Shown: positions 1-10,027 of the stretch, piece after piece
Layout: each line of letters starts with the position of its first letter
Numbering within the stretch: the first letter of the stretch is position 1
DNA from: Rhizophagus sp. LPA8_4_AMF
Lineage: Eukaryota > Glomeromycota > Glomeromycetes > Glomerales > Glomeraceae
Direction of reading: 5' to 3'
DNA length: 27,915 nt
Assembly: GCA_021464525.1 (NCBI GenBank)
Contig: JADRCO010000705.1
Coordinates: forward strand, 1-27,915
Notes under the pieces: generated by a model
Database searches by the model: none
What the model was told of the DNA's origin: nothing
The model's input: the letters and a program-made list of their open reading frames with translations, nothing else
Position numbers and translations under genes: made by a program

Positions 1-60
1 GAAAATTAAAATTATGCAACATATAATTTTTACCGATATAATTAATTCCTTTTAAATTTT

Positions 61-192
61 ATGGCATTAAGATAATAACATTAAGGTATTACTACCAGAT
101 TACGATATTACAGCCTAATTACAGCATTACGACCTAATTACAGTATTACGAAAAGTGTTGTAACTGTAATACCTTTTGCCATAATATTACGG
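61..192. repeat. Imperfect inverted-repeat (MITE-like) element
   Basis: The two ends are imperfect inverted copies. The left end at 61-92 and the right end at about 163-192 share ATGGC/ATGCC-type outer bases, and an exact 10-base inner arm AAGGTATTAC (83-92) pairs with GTAATACCTT (166-175). The centre contains short repeated blocks of the type CTAATTACAG and ATTACGA. No coding sequence and no clear target-site duplication are seen. It is probably a small non-autonomous DNA element, but no second copy exists in the window to confirm that. Confidence 0.4.
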
Positions 193-520
193 CATCAGCA
201 AATCAATTATGGCTAACATCTTTAGTAATGATGTATGGTTTATGGTTTAATAAATTAGCTATAGAACTTAGTTAGCAGTATGACCTGTATTTTTCTTTTA
301 TTCTTATCTAATAAATCATAAATGTACTGCAGCATTTTAAACTAAAATTATTTCAAATTTTTTATATTATATTTTAAACTTTACATTTAGAATTAATAGT
401 ATTTTTTTTTATAAAAAAGATGGCCAAAAAATTATTATTAATAATCATGATTGTGCGTAAAAATCATTACCTTTTATATGTAACCACAAATATCCATTAA
501 CTTGCAGGGTAAAAGATTAG

Positions 521-646
521 CAGACCTTTAAAGAGATAGAGAGTTATGCTATACCAGATGATGCGTATACTGAAGGTCAAACTCAAGCACCCTCACGCAC
601 TTCACCCGCAACACAGTTTACTACACTTTCTAAATTAAAACTCTAA
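521..646 (+). CDS. Possible terminal exon of an unidentified gene
   Basis: A 42-codon open stretch follows an acceptor-like AAAAGATTAG and ends at TAA (644-646). It reads QTFKEIESYAIPDDAY and continues through a Ser/Thr/Pro/Gln-rich stretch to a basic end LSKLKL. Its base composition is visibly richer in G+C than the flanking DNA, which is typical of coding sequence here. I do not recognise the protein and could not find an upstream exon between 1 and 510, which holds a repeat and AT-rich sequence. It may be the last exon of a gene beginning left of the window, or a gene relic. Confidence 0.25.
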   Translation, partial: QTFKEIESYAIPDDAYTEGQTQAPSRTSPATQFTTLSKLKL

Positions 647-1478
647 ATTAAAAATAGTTAAAATATTCAGTAGTGTAATACTGTAAATAAACTTTGGATC
701 TGACTAATGATTAACATTACAGATAAACGGAATTTACAGAAAAAATCTACATTACTCTAACACAGCCAGTCATCAGTTATGTACAAGTTTGCTTTTAAAA
801 GCGGTTAATAATTTTGCCCTGGATCAAAATGAAAATCCAACTTCATATAAAAATAAATGCCGTTTTATATAATCAAAAAAAAAAACGATTCTCGAAAGAG
901 GCCGGGCCGTCTAAAAAAAAAATTATACGAAAATAATTCCGTTTTTTTAGAAGGCTTTATTGGATATTAGTAAATTTCAATAATTGAGCCCTCGAATTTC
1001 AGATCTTTTGGTGTGGTACAGATTTAAAAATCTTCAATCAAATCACTGTGAAATTTTGGAAATTTTGGCCAAAAAAACTTTTTTTTTAAATAGACGCTAA
1101 ATTCTGTCACGGAACGAATAGAAAAATGTACAGCCAGACTCCTGTGACTTAGTATTTAGATGCCGAAAATCGCCGAGATCTCAATTATTTTTTTTTTAAA
1201 AAAAAAAAATATATACCCCCGATGGTATAGCCCCCTAAAAATCTACGATAATCAAAAAATCTTCTCAAATTACAACTGAACACGATACACAGAAAATGGC
1301 TGATAAAAAGAGACTAAATTATCAATGATCAAAAAATTCTCTTTTATCATAAAATTTTTTTTAATTTATTAAACGGAACGTATTTGTATTATCTGAAAAA
1401 AAACTAAAGTATGATATAACAACATATATAAAGTGACTTTTCCTTACAACTTTCTAATATAGATTTTTCTCTAAATAG
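647..1478. other. Non-coding upstream region with hairpin and A/T runs
   Basis: No gene was found. Positions 906-955 form a strong hairpin: GCCGTCTAAAAAAA pairs with TTTTTTTAGAAGGC around a loop of about 20 bases. A second T-run/A-run palindrome lies near 1188-1210. The stretch 880-1290 has patches of higher G+C and several long A or T runs, which suggests an old dispersed element in the upstream region of the methyltransferase gene. Promoter sites could not be assigned. Confidence 0.4.
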
Positions 1479-3118
1479 ATGACGTCAGAAACCAGCGGTT
1501 TAAAACTCAAAAACTGGGCTGCCATAAAAAATCCACCATGTCCTGCTGAAGGAGCTGGTAACCAAACCTTCAGCTTTTATACACTTTTTGGAATAGTTTT
1601 AGGAGGTCCTTTATTTCTTGTTATATACTTTCGCTTGAGTTTATTGTTTTATCCTTTCTTATTACCTCTTGGTTTGCCTATTTTCGCCGGTTATTTTTAT
1701 TTATCCTCAAAATACGCCACTCCATATAACAACAAGGTTCAACTTCCAGGCAGAAAAATTGAAGAGTATATTAGTATAAAAGATTCATCATTAGCTGTCT
1801 ACTCCAATCGTAATAAGATCCCAATGGAACTTTTTTTTGAGAATTATTTTGATGGAAAAATTGATCTTTGTGGTGATGCTCTCGAAATCTTTGAAGCTCG
1901 CCATGATTGGGCTTCATTTGAATTCACAATGGGTCAATTTAAATTCTTTTTAACTCAATGGATACCTGAAACTTTGGTACATTCTAAAAAGCAGGATGAA
2001 GAACAAGTTAGGGATCATTACGATCGTGGGGATGATTTCTATGCTGCATTTTTAGGGCCTAGGATGGTTTATACATCTGGCATTATTTCAGATCAGAACA
2101 AATGTGAAACACTTGAAGAAATACAAGATAATAAATTAAAACTTGTTTGTGAGAGAATGCGTATGAAAGAAGGTGAACGACATTTGGATATTGGATGTGG
2201 GTGGGGAACACTTGTAGCATATGCCGCTAAACATTACGGTGTAGATTCTACTGGTATTACCCTTGGTCGTAATCAAACTCAGTTCGGTAACAATCGAATT
2301 AAAGAGTTTGGTATCGACGGACAACAAGCTCGTATAATGTGTATGGATTATCGTGATATACCTAGAAATCCAAAGTATCACAAGATTACCTGTCTTGAAA
2401 TGGCTGAACACGTGGGTGTTAGACTTTTTACAACATTTCTAGAACAAGTTAGAGACATGCTTGAAGACGATGGTTTGTTCTTCTTGCAAATTGCTGGGTT
2501 ACGGCGGTAAGCTACTATTTTATATAAGCAACTTAAATACTTGCAATGTATTAATTCGCTCTGCTAATATCCAGCACATGGCAATACGAAGATTTCATAT
2601 GGGGATTATTTATGGCCAAATATATTTTTCCTGGTGCTGATGCTTCTTGTCCTTTGGGATGGGTTATTGATAAGTTGGAAGTTTCAGGATTTGAGATTCA
2701 AAGTGTTGATACAATTGGGGTCCATTATTCGGGTACAATCTGGCGCTGGTATCAGAATTGGCTTAAAAATAAAGACACTATCACCGCGAAATATGGCAAG
2801 AGGTAAACTATAGATTTGCGATGTTTATGATTATTTCCATTTGTATTTAAAATTTTGAATTCTTAAAATTTTTTTTTATATTCAAATTTTGCTTTTGTTA
2901 ATTAGATGGTATCGGTAAGTAAACATAACTTTTCAGATGCATATTGAATATTTTAATAACAATTCTTTATACGTTACAGAATTTGGGAAATTTTCTTAGC
3001 ATGGTCGACTATAATTTCTCGTCAAGGAAGTGCTACTTGTTATCAAATAGTAGCTCATAAAAATTTGAACGCTTTTGATCGTGCTGAATTGATTTCGAAA
3101 AAACTTTTATCTTTTTAG
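1479..3118 (+). CDS. MTS1: Sphingolipid C9-methyltransferase
   Basis: This enzyme transfers a methyl group from S-adenosylmethionine to C9 of the sphingoid base during fungal glucosylceramide synthesis at the ER membrane. Four exons (1479-2506, 2575-2802, 2906-2914, 2980-3118) join in phase to 467 residues, close to the family's usual length. Hydrophobic segments at about 31-76 match the two N-terminal membrane helices. The SAM-binding motif HLDIGCGWGTL is at 235-245, and the cyclopropane-synthase-like motifs MVYTSGI (196-202) and EMAEHVG (307-313) follow. The ending, through IISRQGSATCYQIVAHKNLN, is characteristic of the family. The third exon is only 9 nt, yet it is needed to give the expected KRWYRIWEIF reading. 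The start is the first Met before the conserved N-terminal region; an additional 5' non-coding exon is possible because TAG precedes the ATG. It converges on PRE1, with 179 bp between the stop codons. Confidence 0.93.
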
Positions 3119-3297
3119 CTCATACATATAAAAAAAAATAATTTGTAAATAATACCTATTTATTTGTATCAAATTCATCATTAAGTAATAATATTATATT
3201 TATTATACATAAATTTGTGTCTTATTGATATTTTAACAAATTTATTCTAACAAATACTTAAAATTTATAAGTTATAGAATTCTTAACATAATTTATT

Positions 3298-3944
3298 TTA
3301 AATTTCAATTTCGCGAACCCCATCCTTGTCTGCGACTTTAATCTTAAAATCAGCAAGATTAATGATAAATCTAGATTTTAATTCATCTATACACTTTTTA
3401 ATGAGTATTTTTGCTTCGTCTAGAGAAATATCTGGGCGATGATATCTATCCAAGAGCGATAAAGTATAATAAGCACCATAGCCATGAGCAGCAAAAGGTA
3501 CACTAACGGAGGAACCAAGATAATCGATCCAATAAAGTTGTGACGTTAATGTTGTTACATCATAGCCTGCAATAAGTAGGTTAACAGCGTATGGGTGCTA
3601 AATAAATTGAAAGATTAATTTATTGTGAAATTAAATTATGAACGTACAAGAATACTCACTCGACTTCTCAAACTTGTAGCTAATTCTTTTCGAGTAAAAG
3701 TAGCAGCGGCCTTAGGTGTCAACTCGATTCCATTTTTAATCTCGTAAAACCTAACATTTCTCTGAATATATTCAGCAAAGTGTACAGTGTCTCCTGGTTC
3801 ACCAGAATACAACATTACTATATGCTTATTAAGGTCTCGAGATTTATCCTCATTAGACTTCATAACAGTAATAGATCTTGCTGCCGAGGTATCTGCTGCA
3901 GTAAGTACGAAATCTTTGCCTACCATTCCGATAAGAGTCTCCAT
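3298..3944 (-). CDS. PRE1: 20S proteasome subunit beta type-2 (beta-4)
   Basis: This is a non-catalytic beta-ring subunit of the 20S proteasome core (human PSMB2, yeast Pre1). Two exons (3660-3944 and 3298-3597) are separated by a 62-bp intron with donor GTGAGT and give 194 residues; relatives have about 198-201. The protein starts METLIGMVGKDFVLTAADT with no propeptide, as expected for this inactive subunit. It carries the family signatures NVRFYEIKNG, the LRSR/HPYAVNLLIAGYD junction, and LYWIDYLGSSVSVPFAAHGYG, which holds the conserved region near the ring interface. The C-terminal helix region ends in DKDGVREIEI. It is head-to-head with the SREK1-like gene, 200 bp apart, and tail-to-tail with the methyltransferase. 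Confidence 0.95.
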
Positions 3945-4144
3945 TATTTTATTTTTTATTTAGTAAGGAATTGAGAAATGAGTTTTAAAGCTTGAAAGCT
4001 CGATTATCATCAACAACACGTGAAAGTTATAGTGATTATATGAAGTCACGTGGAGAGAAATGTCTTACGAATTTCTGATGATGCACATGGTACATCGCAG
4101 TAAAAAAATGAATACTACTGTCGAAAGTTGGAAACTATTCAACG
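3945..4144. promoter_or_regulatory. Shared divergent upstream region with two CACGTG boxes
   Basis: The 200 bp between the start codons of PRE1 (-) and the SREK1-like gene (+) must carry the control sites of both. Two perfect palindromic E-boxes CACGTG lie at 4017-4022 and 4047-4052, exactly 30 bp apart (about three helical turns). CACGTG is the classic target of class B bHLH-zipper proteins, and one such protein is encoded at 22385-23989. Use of the boxes is inferred only. Confidence 0.5.
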
Positions 4145-7100
4145 ATGTCAACGATGTCAGTTGACAACGTTGTAAAGGTAAAATATATAAAGTATTTAAA
4201 TAAATAATCATTAGAACTTTCATTGATCGGTTTTATTATTATTCGCAAAGGTCGCAAACATTTCTCCTCTTGTAACTGAACCAGTATTGAAACAATTGTT
4301 TGAATTCTTGGGTGAAGTTACAACAATCAAATTGTACAACAGGTACTAATCATATCTAATTAACTGAATATATTTCTGTTTATTATTAAAAAGAAAGAAA
4401 GAAATTTTTTTAACATGTTAAAACTTGTTTAGTCCTCACGGTGACGGTGTACAAGAATGCACTATAGAATTCAAAGAAGCATCAGCAGCAGTAACGGCCC
4501 TTCACCTAACTGGTGTGGAATTAGGTGATCGCACATTGATGGTTTCATCAACTACAGCACCTGCCGGTATACATAATACTTCATATCAACCACCAGTTAT
4601 ACCTCCTTCATTACCCCCTATACCTCCATCAATATCTCCTCCTAGACCACCACAAACTTCGAAAACTCCACAATCTATTCCTCCTAAACCTATTATTCCT
4701 CCTCTAGCTCTTCCTCCTTTTTCATCTAATTCTCTTGCAGCGATTAGGTCTAATCCGGCTATTTCACCAACTGTTGCTCAATTCGACCCTGCTAAAGCTG
4801 AAGAAATTTCTAGAACTGTATATATTGGTAATATTAACTCTTCGATTTCTGAACCTGAATTGACTCAGTTTTTCTCTGCTTGTGGTCCGGTTGCGTATGT
4901 AAAGATGGCGGGCGATCCTGCTCAACCAACTCGGTTTGCATTTTTGGAATTTGCTACTTATGAAGGTGCACAAGCAGCCATGCAAATGAATGGGGTCATG
5001 CTTGGAGATCGTCCTTTAAAGTATGTTTATTTTTAAGTCATATTGTGTCTATTCTTTTAGGGCTAAATGTTTTTTTTATCTTAGGGTGAACCATTCAAAA
5101 AATGCAATCAACAAGACACCAAAAAAGACTGATGCTCCGGACGTGCAAGCAACTATGCGTCGTGTCAGGGAGGCTCAATTAAGAATTGCAAACCGATTAA
5201 ATACTGATGGCACTACTCCCGACAATGAATCTCCTTCAGCATCTGTTCAACAGGATGTAGAAATGCGAGATGCGACATCACCCACTAAAGAAGTTATATC
5301 AACACGTAGCCGCTCTAGGTCTATCAGACGTAGTAAAACTAGGTCAAGAACAAGAAGTAGAAGTAGAGTTAGAAGACGAAGAACAAGAAGTAGATCAAGG
5401 TCTAGAGGTATGTTTTCAATTAACCTAATAATAATTTTATCAATATTGTAGATAACAATAATATTTATTAATGTATTAGAATTTTATTATCGGCGACGAA
5501 GAAGCCGTTCTAGAGGTTTGACAAATTATTATTATTTAAAACAATTATTTTTTTGAAATATATTAATTTTTTATTTAAGTAGGCGATCGATACAGAGAAA
5601 GAGATCGTGAAAGAGAAAGAGATAGAGAGAGAGAGCGCGATATTAGGGAAAGAGATAGAGAAAGAGAACGTGATAGAGAACGTGATAGGGAACGAGATCG
5701 AGATAGGGATCGGGGTAGAGATCGTGATAGAGAACGCGATTGGGATCGAGACCGTGATCGGGATAGAATTAGAGATAGGGACAGGGATCGAGATAGGATT
5801 CTTGAAAGAGATCGTGATAGAGATCGTCGTGATAGAGACAGGGAAAGAGATAGAGAAAGAGACACAAAAGAAAAAGATCGCGATAAGGAAAGAGAAAAGG
5901 AAAAAGAACGTGATAGGGAAAGAGAGTGTGAAAAAGATCGCGATAAAGAAAGAAAGGATCGTGATAAGGAAACCAACAAAGAGAAAGATCGTGAAAAGGA
6001 GAATAGTAAAGATGACAAGGAGAAAGAAAAAGACGGAGAGAGGGAAAAAGATAAAGAAAGAGATCGTGACAGAAAGGATCGAGATATAAAAGAAAAGGAA
6101 CGCGACAAAGATAAAGATAGAGAAAGAGATAAAGAGCGGGATAGAGACAGGGATAAAGAAAGAGAAAAAGAAAGAGAGAGAGAGAGGGATAGAGAAAGAG
6201 ATCGTGACAGAGATAGAGAACGAGATATAAAAGAAAAGGAACGCGATAAAGAAAAAGATAGGGAAAAAGATAAAGAGCGTGATAAAGATAGAGACAGGGA
6301 CAAAGATAGAGATCGGGATAAGGAAAGAGAAAAAGATAAAGATAAAGAGAGAGATCATCGGGATAGAGATCGGGATAGAGAAAGAGATAAGGATAGAGAA
6401 AGAGGTAGAGATAAAGAACGAGAAAGAGATCGTGACAGAGATAGAGAACGAGATATAAAAGAAAAGGAACGCGATAAAGAAAAAGATAGGGAAAAAGATA
6501 AAGAGCGTGATAAAGATAGAGACAGGGACAAAGATAGAGATCGGGATAAGGAAAGAGAAAAAGATAAAGATAAAGAGAGAGATCATCGTGATAGAGATCG
6601 GGATAGAGATAGAGAAAGAGATAAAGAAAGAGATAGAGACAGAGAAAGAGACAGAGACAGAGACAGAGAAAGAGACAGAGAAAGAGAAAGAGATAAAGAA
6701 AGAGATAGAGACAGAGATAGAGACAGAGATAGAGATAGAGATAGAGATAGAGGGGAGAGAGAACGAAATAAAGATAGAGATAGAGAAAGGGAAAGAGAAA
6801 GAGATAAAGAGAGGGAAAGAGAAAGAAATAAAGATAGAGAAAGAGAAAGAGATAAAGAGAGAGATAGGGATAAGGATAAAGAGAGGGATAGAGATAAGGA
6901 TAGGGATCGGGATAAAGAAAGAGAAAAAGAAAGAGATAAAGATAGAGATCGAGATAAAGATAAAGATCGAGATAAAGAAAGAGATAAGGATAGAGATAGA
7001 GAGAGGGATAGGGATCGGGATAAAGATAGAGAAAAAGATAAAGAAAGAGATAGAGAGAGGGATAAAGAAAGAGAAAGAGACAGAGATCTTAGAGATCGGG

Positions 7101-7219
7101 ATAAAGAAAGAGAAAGAGATAAGGATAGAGAGAGAGACAAAGAAAAGGAAAAAGAAAGAGACCGTGATAAGGAACGTCGGTCAAGAAGATCAAGATCACG
7201 CTCAATTTCTCGACGGTGA
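4145..7219 (+). CDS. SREK1: SREK1-like splicing factor: two RRMs plus giant RE/RD tail
   Basis: Probable SR-related splicing regulator of the nucleus. Six exons (4145-4177, 4251-4342, 4433-5020, 5085-5407, 5480-5515, 5583-7219) join to 902 residues. RRM1 is at about 7-85 ([23 protein letters not shown]), then a Pro-rich linker at about 95-140. RRM2 at about 168-243 starts [11 protein letters not shown] and ends [14 protein letters not shown], followed by the [15 protein letters not shown] helix diagnostic of SREK1 relatives. An SR segment at about 310-357 precedes some 525 residues of RE/RD/KE/KD dipeptides, ending in [12 protein letters not shown]. Human SREK1 has about 508 residues in all, so this tail is greatly expanded. 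The tail frame has no Met but is open to TGA at 7217. A second in-frame ATG lies at 4154. The start exon, the 36-nt fifth exon and its weak donor GTTTGA are the least certain parts. Confidence 0.85.
6192..6609 (+). repeat. In-frame 228-bp-offset duplication inside the RE/RD tail
   Basis: The 190-bp block 6192-6381 recurs at 6420-6609 with one base difference (G at 6361, T at 6589). The offset of 228 bp is 76 codons, so the reading frame is kept. A more diverged relative of the same block starts near 6066. The duplication lies wholly inside the charged tail of the SREK1-like gene and looks recent compared with the surrounding, less regular repeats. Confidence 0.9.
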
Positions 7220-8063
7220 TAATCAAAAAGAAAAATGATTAAAAACATTATTTGCATTTTTCATTTTTTATTATTATATTTAAAATATGTATTGTATTAA
7301 TAAATGCAAATAATGTTAGTATTGAATTATATTCTATTTGTAATTAGTAATGGAATTTTTTGTATCAATCTGTAATAATTTAACACAATTTAACGATAAT
7401 TAATAAATAACAGATCCAATTTTTGGTTCATCTGATTTTGTTATTTAATAATTTTATTTTATTGTTTGTACAATTAAATAACTACTAGCCAACTTTTTTT
7501 TTCAAAATTTTTCATAAAAATACAAAACAAAAAATTGTTAAATCGAAATGTTCACATGAATAAGGTCAATTAAAAAAGAAAATAATCTGTCATACTACAG
7601 GTATATAGTTTAATAATTTATATAATTAACCAATCAATAAGTAAAAAATTCACTTGGTAATTCCTATGCTAGATCTAAGACAACTTCCGCAAACTACTGG
7701 TGATAAACAACAGCAATAATAACAGGCTCAACCACATAAGTCAACTACTTTTTTCTTCTGTTTATTCATTTGTTTTTTAGATATATTGCTCAATCTTTCG
7801 TCTTGTATAATTAATTTAAAACAATCATATTTGAGATCTGGAGAAAAATTGTTTTAGAGTTCACCGTGCGAACCGAAATCACACAAAAGATAGTGGTGAC
7901 ATTAATATCTAAAAATAAGATTTTAAATAGATATAAAAAAATAAAAAGGAATTTTCTATCAATCGAAACTCCCATAATTATCTGATATATACTAACTAAT
8001 TCAATATTAATGAAAGAAATTACTAAACCAATCAATTGAAATTTCAAGATTTCCAGTTAAAAG
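7220..8063. other. Convergent intergenic region, no firm gene
   Basis: This AT-rich spacer lies between the stops of the SREK1-like gene and RPA49 and contains the 3' untranslated regions of both. The only coding-like signal is on the minus strand at about 7652-7771: 13 codons starting MNKQKKK, an in-frame TGA, then a Cys-rich run ACYYCCCLSPVVCGSC that closes at TGA. Nothing else was recognised. Confidence 0.5.
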
Positions 8064-9896
8064 TTATTTTTTTTTCCGAGATCCTCTTTTATGTTCAGGA
8101 AGTTTGAGAGGCGCAGTCAATACAGCACGTTTGGCACCATACTCTTTGGTAATTCCTAGCTCAGTCATTTCTTTCTTACTCAAGGTACGAATTGAACAAC
8201 CAATACCTTTGAACAAAACATTAAGTCTAAATAAAAATTAAGTCATCATGTCAATATATAAATTTATATAAAATATAAAATATCTATTATAAATAAATTA
8301 CTTGGTTGTTGTAATGCCTAAATCTTCACTTATTGGCTCAGGATTCACATAATTATCATCAAGCTTCAAGCATAGAACCAACATATAGCAGATTAATTTC
8401 TGATCGTTCTTCAAAGTAAACTTGAAACTAATTTCAAATAAAAAATTATTTAAATTGAGCTAAGACCCGATCAATATAACAAAAAAACTACTTACTTTTC
8501 ACTTCCCCCAATTTTTGTAAAAGTACGATCAACGAAACGCTCATATAATTTGTCTAAAATGATATTTGGAGGATTCCCCAATCTCTCAGCCATAAGTTTA
8601 CGATTTCGAACATTACCAAAAGCATGTGACCGAAAAGCCATCATGTAATTTATATACATGAGCATTTTAATACGCCTATGGTTTACTTTTCTGACCGTTA
8701 ATGAAGGGATGAGACGTGATTTAACGTAATTTGAGTTCCTATTAAAAAAAATGAAATTAGATTATTTATAATAAATCAACCGCATAGCATAATACGTACG
8801 AATATGGTAAAAGTGTTAATCTATCTTTTTCGGTCTTTGCTTTAAGTAAAGATTGAATATCAATTGCGTCATATTCTGCAGGAGTGACGATATCCTCCAA
8901 TTTATAAACCTTAGATGGATCCGTTGTAATTTCATCATATGTAGGAATAATACTGCTCTCCTCTTTCATAACTTCCTGTCCCTCTACCATTATACAAATA
9001 TAAAGCATTCGAATATTATTTAGAAACAATGAACATCGAGTCATAAACATATTAATAATATACACTACCAATAGCTCTTGTTTTGCTCTTTTCATCGACT
9101 TCAGTTGCAATCTTATCAAGGTCTCGTACTTGCGACGCGTCAATTTCTCCTCTCTCTCGCGTGACAATCTTTAACCGAGCTTTCTTTGATCCAAACTCTT
9201 TATTAAGAGCCGTCTTTGCTGTATAATACTATTTAAAATTAGCATATTGATAATTAATTAATAATGTAAACCTTAGAATAAATATAAAAAATATGAAAGC
9301 TATCGTAATCCAATCCTACATCTTGGATCAGTTCTGACTCTTTAGGATGTTCAGCCCTTAAGCGCTTCAGAACAGGGGTTATTTCTATTTCACTTGCATC
9401 ACGAAAGGTCACCGTATTCGAATGTTTATCATATATAGCGATAAGGTATCTTTGACACGGATATTTGTTATAAGGTCAAATTGTTTAAATTTAATTATTT
9501 CACCTAAATAAATCACTTACTCATTCATTTTAATTGGTTGAACGGTTGATTCAAGTGAAACATCTTCGTTTTCTCCAACAATGTTTATATGGCTATTAGC
9601 TGCTCTTTCATAAGCATGATACAAAAGCTCTTTTGGTGCCGGAGAAAGTCCAGTAAACTTTCCTATGAAAGGAAATAAAGTAAAAAAAATGTAAAATAAA
9701 TCGTTAGGGTGCATAAATTTAAAAATAGTTACCTATAAAAGGAGTTGGTTCTGAGGACGTGTCATTTTCTAAAATGACTTCGAGTTTTCGTTTTTCTCCT
9801 AAAAATTGGGATTAAAATACTGACTTGTTATATAACTAAATGGCTTGTAAAGATACCTTTATTTGAAGTTCTTTCATTGGTTTCGTCAGTTTCCAT
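8064..9896 (-). CDS. RPA49: RNA polymerase I subunit A49
   Basis: A49 works with A34.5 as a built-in TFIIE/TFIIF-like module of RNA polymerase I in rRNA transcription in the nucleolus. Nine exons (9857-9896, 9733-9798, 9521-9662, 9320-9449, 9069-9228, 8800-8983, 8496-8738, 8302-8427, 8064-8226) join in phase to 417 residues; the yeast protein has 415. The N-terminal dimerisation half contains YLIAIYDKHSNTVTFRD. The middle reads YYTAKTALNKEFGSKKAR, a family hallmark. The linker holds VYKLEDIVTPAEYDAID, and the C-terminal tandem winged-helix region contains RKVNHRRIKMLMYINYMM. The tail ends in a nuclear-type basic stretch KRGSRKKK. The end of exon 4 is uncertain: a downstream donor at 9271 is also in phase and would add 16 residues. 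It is head-to-head with COX23. Confidence 0.9.
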
Positions 9897-10027
9897 TCCG
9901 CAAGTTAACACTTGAATTTCTCTCACCCAATAAATTGCATTAACGTTAATCGAATTAATTAAGGATCGACACACAATATTTATATACATACATACATGCA
10001 CACCCTATTTTACTAAAGCTCAAAAAA
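9897..10027. promoter_or_regulatory. Shared divergent upstream region, RPA49/COX23
   Basis: Only 131 bp separate the start codons of RPA49 (-) and COX23 (+), so the two genes probably share a bidirectional promoter. The sequence is AT-rich, with a TTAACG/CGTTAA-type inverted motif near 9940 and a short ATACATAC run near 9985. No specific factor site can be named. Confidence 0.5.

Noticed and set aside
5021-5084. Alternative acceptor at 5060 in the SREK1-like gene, in frame with the main one
   Set aside because: It would leave a 40-nt intron and insert AKCFFYLR into the last strand of RRM2. The acceptor at 5084 restores the family sequence [11 protein letters not shown].
5510-7257. Long minus-strand and other-frame open stretches rich in Ser/Leu/Phe or Lys/Glu/Ile
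   Set aside because: They are frame shadows of the repetitive GA-rich tail of the SREK1-like gene. The frame that continues the RRM exons and ends in an SR tail is the real one.
7811-8047. 78-codon minus-strand open stretch just beyond the RPA49 stop
   Set aside because: It is Ile/Phe/Leu-rich without a motif, and is best explained as 3' untranslated AT-rich DNA.
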